A stretch of 63,525 nt of DNA from Aliivibrio finisterrensis (GCF_008933155.1 NZ_WBVP01000019.1:1-63525), one strand, 5' to 3'; shown: positions 8,789-17,857, numbered from the stretch's first letter. The notes: generated by a model not told the origin, from the sequence alone. Numbers and translations: made by a program.

Positions 8789-10120
8789 ATGTTTATTAAA
8801 AATAGTACTACTCAACATCCTGACGGATTCTTAAATAAGACACCTATTTTTCAGTTCTTGTTATTATCTTCCGTTTTTGCACTTTGGTCTGCAGCAGCTG
8901 CGCTAAATGATGTACTGATTACACAATTTAGAGCTATTTTTGATCTATCCAATTTTGCTTCTGCTTTAGTTCAATCTGCATTTTATGGTGCTTATTTCCT
9001 TGTTGCTATTCCTGCATCAATGGTCGTTAAAAAGGCGTCTTATAAATTTGCCATTCTGCTGGGCTTAGGCTTATACATTTTAGGTTGCTTAATGTTCTTC
9101 CCTGCTTCATTGGCAGGTACTTACACCATGTTTTTAGCAGCTATTTTCTGCATTGCCATTGGTCTCTCATTCTTAGAAACCTCTTGTAATACCTATTCAG
9201 CCATGATCGGTGAACCTGAGCGTGCAACATTACGATTAAATATCTCTCACACCATCAATGCAATGGGCTACATTATTGGTCTATTACTTGGTAAATACCT
9301 TATCTTTCAAGAAGGCGTTGACGTAGAACACATGATGAATACGTTAACAGGTGCCGAGCTTGAAGCCTTTAAAGTACAAGTACTGCAGCAAACACTGACA
9401 CCATACAAATGGTTGGTTGGTATTATTGCTACCGTTGCGACCTTAATTGCAATTACAGAATACCCGAAATGTAAATCAACAATGGGACAAACAACACAAA
9501 CTGCACAACCATCATTTGGTGAAACACTGACGTACCTTATGAATAACAAACGATTCTTTAAAGGTATCATCACACAATTTGCTTATGTAGGTATGCAAGT
9601 CGCAGTATGGTCATTCACGATTCGTTTAGCGCTTGATCTTGACCACACCATGGTAGAACGCGATGCCGCCAACTATTTACTGTATGCATTCATTATGTAC
9701 TTTTTAGGTAAACTGGTTGCTAACTACCTATTTACTAAGACTTCTCAAGAAAATGTATTAATGGGCTACTCGGCGATAGGTGTTGTGTGTCTGTTATACG
9801 TTACCTTCGTAAATGATTTTAGCGCAGTATGGTTTGCTGTTGGTACTTCAGCGCTGTTCGCACCTTGTTGGGCAACGATCTTCGCATCAACATTACAATC
9901 GGTTGATACACGTTATACTGAAACCGCGGGCGGATTTGTGGTTATGTCCATCATTGGTGGTGCTGCTATCCCTGTCGTTCAAGGTCTACTGGCAGACTCT
10001 ATTGGTATGCAATCGTCCTTTATCGTGAATGCCGTATGTTTCTCTGTTGTTTTCTTTTACTTCATGAATGAAAAGAAACACAAACAAGCCTTCACTTATA
10101 ACAATACAGTAAGTGCATAA
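8789..10120 (+). CDS. FHS-family (FucP-like) sugar permease, probably for ribose
   Basis: A 443-residue polytopic inner-membrane transporter of the major facilitator superfamily, fucose-galactose-glucose:H+ symporter branch. About twelve membrane segments can be seen, with the family block LSFLETSCNTYSAMIG ... RLNISHTINAMGYIIG near residues 125-165. Members carry L-fucose, glucose/galactose, deoxyribose or, by context, ribose. Linkage to rbsD, rbsK and rbsR and the shared operator make ribose the likely substrate, replacing the usual RbsABC transporter. It starts an apparent transcription unit with the DUF4432 gene 60 bp downstream. A deoxyribose (DeoP-like) role is the main alternative. Confidence 0.85.
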   Translation: MFIKNSTTQHPDGFLNKTPIFQFLLLSSVFALWSAAAALNDVLITQFRAIFDLSNFASALVQSAFYGAYFLVAIPASMVVKKASYKFAILLGLGLYILGCLMFFPASLAGTYTMFLAAIFCIAIGLSFLETSCNTYSAMIGEPERATLRLNISHTINAMGYIIGLLLGKYLIFQEGVDVEHMMNTLTGAELEAFKVQVLQQTLTPYKWLVGIIATVATLIAITEYPKCKSTMGQTTQTAQPSFGETLTYLMNNKRFFKGIITQFAYVGMQVAVWSFTIRLALDLDHTMVERDAANYLLYAFIMYFLGKLVANYLFTKTSQENVLMGYSAIGVVCLLYVTFVNDFSAVWFAVGTSALFAPCWATIFASTLQSVDTRYTETAGGFVVMSIIGGAAIPVVQGLLADSIGMQSSFIVNAVCFSVVFFYFMNEKKHKQAFTYNNTVSA

Positions 10121-10136
10121 CCTATCAATCCAACTA

Positions 10137-10160
10137 GGGCCACCACTTGATGGTTGGCCC
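10137..10160 (+). other. Intercistronic hairpin between permease and epimerase-like genes
   Basis: GGGCCACC (10137-10144) pairs with GGTTGGCCC (10152-10160), leaving one bulged base. There is no T run, so partial termination or mRNA end protection is more likely than full termination. Confidence 0.45.
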
Positions 10161-10180
10161 ATTGATTAACGAGTTGCCCT

Positions 10181-11191
10181 ATGTTCACTATCCCATTATC
10201 AAAAACGCTTTTCAAATCAGAAAAAAATTCCTTAATCAGCTCAACGGATTTCCAGGTAAGTACATTTACTTATCAGTCAGGTGTTGAGGCCATTGAAATT
10301 CAAAACTCACAAGGCCACCTTATTGTTTTGCCTTTTATGGGACAAATGATTTGGGATGCGGAGTTTTTAAATATCGATCTCTGCATGAAAAATATGTTTC
10401 GTGAACCAAAGCCTGCAAAAACGATTATTGAAACCTACGGCTGCTTTGCATTTCACGCTGGCATGATCAGCATGGGTTGCCCTACGCCATTAGACACGCA
10501 TCCACTGCATGGTGAAATGCCATGCGCTTCGATGGATCAAGCATGGTTAGAGATTGATTCAGACTGCATTACATTAAAAGGAACCTATGAATACGTCATG
10601 GGTTTTGGTGACCATTACCTTGCCACACCTTCTGTATCATTAAAGAAAGACAGCAGTCTATTTGACATTAATATGAGCGTAAAAAATCTCGCCAGCGTAC
10701 CGATGCCACTCCAGTATATGTGTCATATTAATTGCGCGTATTTTGCTGATGCCCTGATGACGCAAACCATTCCAGATAATGGCATAACACTACGAGAAAG
10801 CATCCCTGCTCATGTTAAACCAACAGAGCAATGGAAAGCTTATAATGACGAATTAAAAGTATCATCACCCATTCATACCCTCAACAAACCAGAGATGTAT
10901 GATCCTGAAATCGTTTATTTTATGGATAATCTTTCTCAATACGGTGAAACCGCTTCTTTCCAAATGGATATTGGCGAACACCGTCTCCTAACTGAGTTTA
11001 GTACCGCTGAATTTAACAGCGCGACTCGATGGATTTTATACAATGGCGATCAACAAGTGGCGGCTTACGCATTGCCTGCAACTTGTCGTCCTGAAGGGTT
11101 TCTTACGGCAAAAGAGAAAGGAACTTTGCTCTATTTGCAACCTAATGAAGAGCGTCATTTCTCGGTTCGTACGGGGATTTGTCACAAATAA
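10181..11191 (+). CDS. DUF4432 aldose-epimerase-like protein
   Basis: A 336-residue protein that I assign to the DUF4432 group, related to galactose mutarotase by fold. Visible features are the N-terminal half (GHLIVLPFMGQMIWDAEF), a His-rich block (FAFHAGMISMGCPTPLDTHPLHGEMPCA, about residues 88-112) that could bind sugar, and the C-terminal ATCRPEGF. It matches the length of the DeoX protein of enteric deoxyribose operons, which I believe belongs to the same family. A mutarotase or epimerase step on ribose or a related sugar is inferred from fold and operon position. The start is at 10181, with only a weak ribosome site. Confidence 0.7.
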   Translation: MFTIPLSKTLFKSEKNSLISSTDFQVSTFTYQSGVEAIEIQNSQGHLIVLPFMGQMIWDAEFLNIDLCMKNMFREPKPAKTIIETYGCFAFHAGMISMGCPTPLDTHPLHGEMPCASMDQAWLEIDSDCITLKGTYEYVMGFGDHYLATPSVSLKKDSSLFDINMSVKNLASVPMPLQYMCHINCAYFADALMTQTIPDNGITLRESIPAHVKPTEQWKAYNDELKVSSPIHTLNKPEMYDPEIVYFMDNLSQYGETASFQMDIGEHRLLTEFSTAEFNSATRWILYNGDQQVAAYALPATCRPEGFLTAKEKGTLLYLQPNEERHFSVRTGICHK

Positions 11192-11284
11192 AGTCACGCT
11201 TATCCGCTAAAAGCACAATATGTAAAGGTCGATCACACTTAGTTATATTATTGGATGAAATCCTGTTTGCATTCGCTTAAAATA

Positions 11285-11306
11285 ACCATCGAAACGTTTC
11301 GATGGT
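11285..11306. promoter_or_regulatory. RbsR-type operator upstream of rbsD
   Basis: ACCATCGAAACGTTTCGATGGT (11285-11306) is a perfect 22-bp palindrome with the same core as the site at 8624. It lies 30 bp before rbsD, so rbsDK probably has its own RbsR-controlled promoter in the 144-bp gap. TGTAAAGGTCGATCACA at 11221 resembles a CRP site but its spacing is one base too long. Confidence 0.88.
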
Positions 11307-11335
11307 GGTTGTATCCATAATATTAAGGATTATTT

Positions 11336-11755
11336 ATGAAAAAGAACACGCTTCTCAACGCCGATTTATCCCATTGTATTGCCACTCTGGGTCATACTGA
11401 CGAAATCACCATTTGCGATGCTGGGTTGCCTATTCCTGCCCCATCTAAACGCATTGATTTAGCGTTAATTAAAGGCATTCCTACGTTTATTGATACCGTA
11501 AAAGCGACCCTTTCTGAGATGCAAATTGAAGGCGTTATCCTTGCTGAAGAATTTAAAACCATCAGCCCAGAATGCCATGCAGAATTACTCCGCTTGATTG
11601 AAATAGAAGAAGCATTAAGAGAGAAGCCAATTGCCATTTCTTATCTGCCTCATGAAACATTTAAAACGCGCACTCATCAAAGTAAAGCCATCGTTCGTAC
11701 TGGGGAATGCACCCCTTATGCCAATGTGATTTTTCAATCTGGTGTGGTTTTTTAA
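11336..11755 (+). CDS. rbsD: D-ribose pyranase RbsD
   Basis: A 139-residue protein, the usual RbsD length. It interconverts the beta-pyranose and beta-furanose forms of ribose so that ribokinase receives the right form. Family marks are the start MKKNTLLNADLSHCIATLGHTDEI.I.DAGLPIP, with the catalytic histidine in LGHTD, and the C-terminal RTGE.TPYANVI. AAGGA seven bases upstream supports the start. It lies downstream of an RbsR-type operator and 77 bp before rbsK, so the two are probably cotranscribed. It acts in the cytoplasm as a ring oligomer. Confidence 0.96.
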   Translation: MKKNTLLNADLSHCIATLGHTDEITICDAGLPIPAPSKRIDLALIKGIPTFIDTVKATLSEMQIEGVILAEEFKTISPECHAELLRLIEIEEALREKPIAISYLPHETFKTRTHQSKAIVRTGECTPYANVIFQSGVVF

Positions 11756-11780
11756 CCTATTACCCTCATTTAATTAATTG

Positions 11781-11810
11781 TAATTCCTGATCCTAATACA
11801 TCAGGAATTA
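11781..11810 (+). other. Perfect intercistronic hairpin between rbsD and rbsK
   Basis: TAATTCCTGAT (11781-11791) and ATCAGGAATTA (11800-11810) pair over 11 bp with an 8-base loop. With no T run, attenuation or message stabilisation fits better than full termination. Confidence 0.5.
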
Positions 11811-11832
11811 ACCAAAAAGATAAAGGCGCATT

Positions 11833-12750
11833 ATGAATAAATTAGTTGTTTTAGGTAGCGTAAACGCAGACCACGTTCTTCAAGTTGCTTCTTTCCCACG
11901 TCCAGGGGAGACGTTACACGGCCACAGTTATTCCGTTATTCCGGGAGGAAAAGGCGCAAACCAAGCCGTTGCTGCAGCCCGTTTAGGCGCTGATATCGCA
12001 TTTATCGCAAGCGTAGGTGACGACAGCTTTGGTCACCAAATGATTGAAGCATTTAAAATCGATGGCATTAATACCCAAGCCGTAATGATAGAAGAAAACA
12101 CCCCAACAGGCATTGCAATGATCCAAGTGGCTGCAACGGGTGAAAACAGCATCTGTATCTCCGCCGAAGCAAACGCACGACTAACAGCAGAGCGCATTGC
12201 CCCTCATCACGGATTAATTGAAGCGGCTGATACCCTATTAATGCAGCTTGAAACCCCTATTGAAACCATCGAAAAAGCGGCACAAGTTGCCAAAGCCGCA
12301 GGTACTAAAGTCGTATTAAACCCAGCCCCTGCGCATCAATTAAGTGATGACTTATTGCAACTTGTTGATATGATTACTCCAAATGAGACAGAAGCTGAAT
12401 TACTAACAGGCATTGAAGTAACCGATATGGCAAGTGCTCAACTGGCTGCTGACGCCCTTCATGCAAAGGGTATTGAAACGGTAATGATCACCCTTGGCAG
12501 TAAAGGGGTATGGATAAGCCAAAATGGTTCTGGTCGCCAAGTTGAAGGCTTCAAAGTACAAGCAACTGACACAACAGGTGCCGGTGATACTTTTAATGGC
12601 GCGTTTTTAACAGGATTACAGTCTGGCCGTAAATTGGACGATGCAATCAAATTTGCTCATGCTGCGGCGGCAATCTCAGTAACTCGAATGGGTGCTCAAA
12701 CCTCAATTCCTTCTATTACAGAAGTAGAACGTTTTTTACTAGAGCATTAA
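11833..12750 (+). CDS. rbsK: Ribokinase RbsK
   Basis: A 305-residue PfkB-family sugar kinase very close to E. coli ribokinase. It phosphorylates D-ribose to ribose-5-phosphate, feeding the pentose phosphate pathway and nucleotide synthesis. Motifs are the N-terminal LGSVNADHVLQV, the family signature GGKGANQAVAAARLG (about 38-52), NPAPA, TPNETEAELLTG and the catalytic DTTGAGDTFNGAF with its aspartate near residue 250. The ribosome site AAAGG lies upstream of the ATG. Similarity to RbsK and the presence of rbsD make deoxyribokinase less likely. Confidence 0.96.
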   Translation: MNKLVVLGSVNADHVLQVASFPRPGETLHGHSYSVIPGGKGANQAVAAARLGADIAFIASVGDDSFGHQMIEAFKIDGINTQAVMIEENTPTGIAMIQVAATGENSICISAEANARLTAERIAPHHGLIEAADTLLMQLETPIETIEKAAQVAKAAGTKVVLNPAPAHQLSDDLLQLVDMITPNETEAELLTGIEVTDMASAQLAADALHAKGIETVMITLGSKGVWISQNGSGRQVEGFKVQATDTTGAGDTFNGAFLTGLQSGRKLDDAIKFAHAAAAISVTRMGAQTSIPSITEVERFLLEH

Positions 12751-12761
12751 TACCGATTTTG

Positions 12762-12807
12762 ATGTCTTTATGAGCAAAATACCTTTGTGATTTGCTCATA
12801 AAGACAT
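12762..12807 (+). other. 17-bp perfect hairpin between rbsK and rbsR
   Basis: ATGTCTTTATGAGCAAA (12762-12778) pairs perfectly with TTTGCTCATAAAGACAT (12791-12807) around a 12-base loop. It fills the rbsK-rbsR gap and is followed by AAATAAAGG and the rbsR start. It could reduce rbsR expression relative to rbsDK or protect the upstream mRNA. An operator role is less likely because the arms do not match the RbsR core. Confidence 0.6.
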
Positions 12808-12825
12808 AAATAAAGGATTGAATTT

Positions 12826-13833
12826 ATGGCAACAATCAAAGATGTAGCCAAACATGCAAGTGTCTCAACCTCTACAGTAAGTCATGTTTTAAATAAAACA
12901 CGCTTTGTTAGTGAAGACATTTCTGAACGAGTAATGACCGCAGTCACAGAGCTAAATTATGCCCCCTCTGCACTCGCTCGTAGCTTAAAAGTCAATCATA
13001 CAAAAACCTTTGGTATGTTAGTTACGACTTCTACCAACCCCTTCTTTGGTGAAGTCGTAAAAGGCGTTGAGCGACGTTGTTATGAAATGGGCTATAACCT
13101 CATCCTATGCAATACCGAAGGCGATGCAAAGCGTGTCCATTCAAGTTTAGATACCCTACTGCAAAAGCGCGTTGATGGCTTATTGCTGATGTGTACCGAA
13201 ATTGAAAACCAAGTGCTTGAGTTATTCTCTCGTTACCAAGCTGTACCAACCGTGGTAATGGATTGGGGCCTGATTGATTTTCCAAGCGATAAAATCCAAG
13301 ATAACTCCCACCACGGGGGTTATTTAGCAACAAAACACCTAATTGAACAAGGTCATACTGAAATTGGTTGTTTAACTGGCCCTCTTAATAAGCTACAAGC
13401 ACAACAACGTTTAAGTGGCTTTGTGCAAGCAATGGAAGAATCAGGATTAGAGATCAATAAAGAATGGATTGCCTCTGGTGACTTTGAATGTGAAGGTGGT
13501 GAAGCCGCTTTTAATGAACTTCATCGTCGAGGGAAGTTACCTACCGCACTCTTTGTATCCAATGACATGATGGCAATGGGTGTCATTAATTGCGCGAGTA
13601 AAAAAGGCATTTCAGTGCCTAATGACATTTCAATTGTTGGTTATGATGATATAAAAATGGCCAAATACATTACGCCGTCATTAACCACTATCCACCAACC
13701 AAAGCACCGATTAGGGCAGCAAGCCGTTGATTCATTATTGGAAAAAATCCAAACCAAATCAGAAACTAATCATGTAATACAGCTTGAGCCGACTTTAGTC
13801 GTGCGTGATAGCGTCAAGCCAATAATCGCTTAA
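12826..13833 (+). CDS. rbsR: LacI-family ribose repressor RbsR
   Basis: A 335-residue LacI/GalR-family repressor. The N-terminal helix-turn-helix (MATIKDVAKHASVSTSTVSHVLNKTRFVSE) and hinge (YAPSALARSLK) are followed by a periplasmic-binding-protein-like sensor domain with SNDMMAMG and SIVGYDDI. The DNA-binding helices are almost those of E. coli RbsR, which recognises the CGAAACGTTTCG core found at 8624 and 11285. It should repress the permease/DUF4432 and rbsDK units, with ribose as inducer. AAGGA lies eight bases before the ATG. Confidence 0.93.
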   Translation: MATIKDVAKHASVSTSTVSHVLNKTRFVSEDISERVMTAVTELNYAPSALARSLKVNHTKTFGMLVTTSTNPFFGEVVKGVERRCYEMGYNLILCNTEGDAKRVHSSLDTLLQKRVDGLLLMCTEIENQVLELFSRYQAVPTVVMDWGLIDFPSDKIQDNSHHGGYLATKHLIEQGHTEIGCLTGPLNKLQAQQRLSGFVQAMEESGLEINKEWIASGDFECEGGEAAFNELHRRGKLPTALFVSNDMMAMGVINCASKKGISVPNDISIVGYDDIKMAKYITPSLTTIHQPKHRLGQQAVDSLLEKIQTKSETNHVIQLEPTLVVRDSVKPIIA

Positions 13834-13858
13834 TCATTTTTCAACAATCCCCCTCAAA

Positions 13859-13889
13859 GATAGAGTGCATCTAAAATAAGCACTCTATC
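13859..13889. terminator. Hairpin between convergent rbsR and ligase genes
   Basis: GATAGAGTGC (13859-13868) pairs with GCACTCTATC (13880-13889). It sits exactly between convergent genes but lacks a clear T run, so termination efficiency is uncertain. Confidence 0.55.
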
Positions 13890-13890
13890 G

Positions 13891-14745
13891 TTAATACCCT
13901 TCTCGCACCGCAAGATATCGTGCAAATTTAGGTATTCCGTTGTCTGTATAGCCATTATATCGGTAAGTAATTTGCTGCCCCAATTTAGGCGGTTCTTCTC
14001 TTAACGCTTGCGTTAACCCACTGCCGATCTTAAATTCTTTTCCATCTGGCATTTTCAATATCAATGCCCCAACCATACCCCGATACTTTCCTTTTCCTGC
14101 GGTATAGCCAATAACAATTGCTTCTGCATCCTGATGTTTTTTCAGTTTAATCAAATCATCATGTCGTCCTGGACGGTATACAGTATCAACTCTTCTCAAC
14201 ATTACCCCTTCCCCTTTTCGTGCTGAAATATCTTCTAATACATCAAACAGCATTTCTTCAGAGCTTATCGGATGTTGATCTACTAATTTTAAATGTGGAA
14301 TATCAAGCGCTTTAATCATGGTTGATAATTCATAGTACCGTTTTGGAAACATCCCCGCAGAGCTAGGTAAGTCAAACATCATAAAACGAATATCTCGCCA
14401 AGAGTCTTCATCTGGCTCTGAATCAAGTACCGTTCTCGCTACCTTTTGAAAACCACCACGACCTGCCCATAGCTCCCCATCAATAGGGTGATCAGGCAAA
14501 GGATCGGTAAACCAATCTGGCGCGTGCAATTTGTGTCCTTTTCGAGTTAACAGCTCAGAACCAGACCAGTAGGCCCTTATGCCATCGAGTTTTTCACTCA
14601 ACCAGTAGGCATCAATATCAACTGAACTCTCGTAATTCATCGCCAGTGAAATCGCAATTGTGGCTGTGTTTGGCTCATCTAAAGCAATAACAGGTTGAGA
14701 AAGTGCTCCCAAAGCAACAAGTGTTGAGAGTTGGACCTTTTTCAT
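13891..14745 (-). CDS. ligE: Exported ATP-dependent DNA ligase (LigE type)
   Basis: A 284-residue minimal ATP-dependent DNA ligase with a signal peptide (MKKVQLSTLVALGALSQPVIA). The nucleotidyltransferase motifs are clear: motif I EKLDGIRA with the adenylated lysine, motif III DGELW, IIIa MFDLP, IV EGVMLRR and V LIKLKK. A short OB domain ends the protein, with no extra DNA-binding domain. Such Lig E enzymes occur in Haemophilus, Neisseria and Vibrio and are predicted to act in the periplasm, perhaps on incoming DNA. The housekeeping ligase of these bacteria is NAD-dependent, so this one is accessory. It diverges from the extracellular nuclease gene at 15113. Confidence 0.9.
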   Translation of the reverse strand: MKKVQLSTLVALGALSQPVIALDEPNTATIAISLAMNYESSVDIDAYWLSEKLDGIRAYWSGSELLTRKGHKLHAPDWFTDPLPDHPIDGELWAGRGGFQKVARTVLDSEPDEDSWRDIRFMMFDLPSSAGMFPKRYYELSTMIKALDIPHLKLVDQHPISSEEMLFDVLEDISARKGEGVMLRRVDTVYRPGRHDDLIKLKKHQDAEAIVIGYTAGKGKYRGMVGALILKMPDGKEFKIGSGLTQALREEPPKLGQQITYRYNGYTDNGIPKFARYLAVREGY

Positions 14746-15112
14746 TTAATGATCTCCTATATATAAATAATACTGTTCATTGATGAACCATCATTGCATA
14801 TTATTTATACAGAAAAAGACCTACTCCATAGTTATCCCTTTCTCTACGATCCATATCTACATTCAATGTAATCTTACTTTAAGTAATGCATATTTGTTTG
14901 CATCCACTCAACAGGACCTGTTTGTATATACACTATTACTATTTTTGTTATTAAATTGACTTCTGCCAAATTAATAGCGTAACGACACTGCTTAGTCTCA
15001 CATTATTCATGCAAAAGTAATGTTTATAACATATCAATATGAGAGCTTTAAATTATAGATAAAACAAATAAGAAACATCAATTCATATAACATGACTACG
15101 GAAAGCAGTGAA
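14746..15112. other. Divergent promoter region of ligE and the nuclease gene
   Basis: This 367-bp AT-rich gap must carry the promoters for both exported enzymes. I saw no clear operator, hairpin or small gene. Confidence 0.5.
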
Positions 15113-17794
15113 ATGAAAAGACCTCAATTAAAAACCTCTATCGCTATGGCTGTTGGCTTAGCCCTCTCTAGTAATGCATACGCAGAAATTATAATTTCTC
15201 AATATGTTGAAGGCGGAAGTTACAATAAATCATTAGAAATTAGTAATACTGGTGACAACGCGATATCACTCTCTGGTTACGTTCTTAAATCCAAATACAA
15301 TGGGTTAAACGAATGGAAAAATGATCTCGATTTATCCTCCATTACCTTAGATGCAAAAAGCGTTTACGTTATTTCAAACAGTAGATCATCTGACTCAATC
15401 CTAACCGTAACAAACAGTACTGAAAGCATTGTAAATCACAATGGCGACGAAACTTATATGCTGTTTAAAGATGGCGTAGAGCATGATCGAATTGGTATTG
15501 ATGGCGATGTAGATTGGGGCAAAGATAAGAGTTTTGTTCGAGCTGATTTAACCCCAAGTACCACATTTAATGCCTCTATGTGGCTTGAAAAACCAAAAGA
15601 CAATATTGAAGGGCTTGGTAAATATCAAGAAGGCGTAACGCCACCTCCTCCATTTGCTTGTGAAACAGATTCTGGCTCCTCTCCAACCTTTACTGAAATT
15701 AATCAAATTCAAGGCACAGGCAGCAAATCGCCTCTAGTGACCAGTGGGTTTATTTCTGAAGAAGAGTACTTTGTTCAAGGTATTGTGACTGCGCGTGGTG
15801 AAAGCTTGTTAAAAGGCTTTTATTTACAGGGCTTGAATGATGATTTTGATCCCAACAGCTCAGAAGGTATCTTCGTAAGCACAGGCAGTGCGCCATCACA
15901 AGAGATCCAACCTGGTGCTATTGTGTGTGTAAAAGCCAAAGTTCAAGAATACTATAACCAAACACAACTAAAGCCTGATACCAATAACTATGTAGTTCAA
16001 AAGACTGAATCTCCAGCGAAGGTCAACAAACTCGTTATTAATGAAGGCGAAACACTAGCAGACGCATTAGAACGTCATGAAGGAATGAAAGTACAACTCA
16101 CTTCTCATTCAGATCTGCGTATTACACGAAACTTTAGCTTTGATTATGGTAGCAAGCGTAACAACATGGTGCTATCTCATGGTGAACCACTATTTAAACC
16201 AACACAGTTATTTGCTGCAGAAAGCCCTGAAGCCATTGCATTAGCAGAAGAAAATGCAAAACGCCAAATTACTATTGAATCTGATAACAAAGCCGCGAAC
16301 GGAAAAGTACCTTACTTCCCTGATTTTGGAACTGATATCGACCAAGACGGTAGTGCGGATTCCTATCTACGCTTAGGCGCACGTATTGAAGGCTTAGAAG
16401 GAGTTATCGCTTACTCTTACGGTCAATATCGTTTAGTTGCCTCAAATACCATCACACAAAACAATGTTATTACTCAAGCTCTGAACGATGATGGCTCAAC
16501 ACTATTTAATGTTGAGCGAACAGATAAACCAAGCATCGGTAATGAAACCTTAGCCGATACTAGTGAAGACATAACAATTACGAGCTTTAATGTACTTAAT
16601 TACTTCACCTCTGTCGCTATCGGTGGTGACCAAAATCCAATAGGCCAAAATCGTGGTGCCGTTAATGCCGATGATTTTGCTGTTCAACAAGCAAAAATCT
16701 TATCTGCACTCGTTGCTATTGATGCCGATATTATTGGTTTAATGGAAGTAGAAAATAATGGCTTTGGTGAAAACAGTGCGATTAATGATCTAACCACTGC
16801 ATTAAATGCACAATTTGAAGATGAAGAAGATCACTACAAATACGTTGAGATTAAAAACAAAGACAAGTACCAAGGCGAATACTTAGGCTCAGATGCCATT
16901 ATGGTTGCCCTGCTTTACCGTCCAAGTGAAGTGAAACTCAAAGGCAAAGCGCGTGTTATCAAAACACCAGAACAACACATTGCCGAAAACACCATTACTC
17001 GAGACAACAATGGCACCATTGAATTTAACCCTGCTTATGACAAATACCAACGTCATAGCCTAGTGCAAGAATTCATGGTTAAAGAAGCCAAGGAGCCATT
17101 AACCGTCGTGGTTAATCATCTAAAATCAAAAGGCTCAGAATGTATCGAGCAATGGCAGAATTTTGAAGAAGACAACGACCCAGCCGACCTACAAGGTAAC
17201 TGTAACCGCTTTAGAGTATCCGCAGCGAAAGCCATTGGTGATGATCTTGAAACCGTTAAAGGCGATATTCTAATCCTAGGTGATATGAACGCCTATGGCA
17301 TGGAAGATCCCCTACTAACACTAACCGATTACAGCCAAGAGAAATACAACCGAGATATCTTTACTGCAGCTTACACCACACTCGGTACTGATAAAGAAGG
17401 TAACCCACTCCCTTATGAAGAAACGGGCAGCCAAATAACCCAAGGTTATGGTTATATCAACCTAAACACACACCTACATGGCACAGAGACCTTCTCTTAC
17501 ACCTACTCTGGTGAATTAGGTAATCTTGACCACGCCTTAGCCAATGAATCACTGGTTGAACGTATTACTGAAATTGAAGATTGGCACATTAATGCAGCAG
17601 AAAGTAATTTATTTGAATACAGCCCGAAATACACGGGGGACATGGCGAAATACAATGACATGTATTCAGCATCCGATCATGATCCTATCGTTATTTCACT
17701 CGAGTATGAAAAAGCAGCATCATTTAACTTTTTTGCGCTGGCTTCATTGTTTGGGTTTGGTTTCTTACGCAGAAAACTCTCTAAACAAAAATAG
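15113..17794 (+). CDS. Extracellular nuclease, ExeM/Xds-like
   Basis: About 893 residues. I placed the start at ATG 15113, seven codons into the open frame, because it gives a clean signal peptide (MKRPQLKTSIAMAVGLALSSNAYA). A lamin-tail domain (IIISQYVEGGSYNKSLEI, about 25-150) is followed by an OB-like middle region and an endonuclease/exonuclease/phosphatase domain (TSFNVLNYF, LMEVENNG, NHLKSKGSEC, GDMNAYG, SASDHDPIV, about 485-860). The C-terminus FNFFALASLFGFGFLRRK resembles a GlyGly-CTERM/rhombosortase tail without its glycine pair. This is the architecture of Shewanella ExeM and Vibrio Xds, which degrade extracellular DNA for nutrient use and biofilm turnover. Confidence 0.9.
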   Translation: MKRPQLKTSIAMAVGLALSSNAYAEIIISQYVEGGSYNKSLEISNTGDNAISLSGYVLKSKYNGLNEWKNDLDLSSITLDAKSVYVISNSRSSDSILTVTNSTESIVNHNGDETYMLFKDGVEHDRIGIDGDVDWGKDKSFVRADLTPSTTFNASMWLEKPKDNIEGLGKYQEGVTPPPPFACETDSGSSPTFTEINQIQGTGSKSPLVTSGFISEEEYFVQGIVTARGESLLKGFYLQGLNDDFDPNSSEGIFVSTGSAPSQEIQPGAIVCVKAKVQEYYNQTQLKPDTNNYVVQKTESPAKVNKLVINEGETLADALERHEGMKVQLTSHSDLRITRNFSFDYGSKRNNMVLSHGEPLFKPTQLFAAESPEAIALAEENAKRQITIESDNKAANGKVPYFPDFGTDIDQDGSADSYLRLGARIEGLEGVIAYSYGQYRLVASNTITQNNVITQALNDDGSTLFNVERTDKPSIGNETLADTSEDITITSFNVLNYFTSVAIGGDQNPIGQNRGAVNADDFAVQQAKILSALVAIDADIIGLMEVENNGFGENSAINDLTTALNAQFEDEEDHYKYVEIKNKDKYQGEYLGSDAIMVALLYRPSEVKLKGKARVIKTPEQHIAENTITRDNNGTIEFNPAYDKYQRHSLVQEFMVKEAKEPLTVVVNHLKSKGSECIEQWQNFEEDNDPADLQGNCNRFRVSAAKAIGDDLETVKGDILILGDMNAYGMEDPLLTLTDYSQEKYNRDIFTAAYTTLGTDKEGNPLPYEETGSQITQGYGYINLNTHLHGTETFSYTYSGELGNLDHALANESLVERITEIEDWHINAAESNLFEYSPKYTGDMAKYNDMYSASDHDPIVISLEYEKAASFNFFALASLFGFGFLRRKLSKQK

Positions 17795-17813
17795 TACCAA
17801 GACTTAAAATAAC

Positions 17814-17857
17814 AAAGGGTGGCGACTGTATTTTATTTATACAACGGCACCCTTTTT
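17814..17857 (+). terminator. Terminator after the nuclease gene
   Basis: AAAGGGTG (17814-17821) pairs with CACCCTTT (17848-17855), followed by more T residues. It lies 20 bp after the nuclease stop codon. Confidence 0.75.

Noticed and set aside
11833-12750. Deoxyribokinase instead of ribokinase
   Set aside because: Close agreement with E. coli RbsK and the adjacent rbsD and RbsR operators favour ribose.
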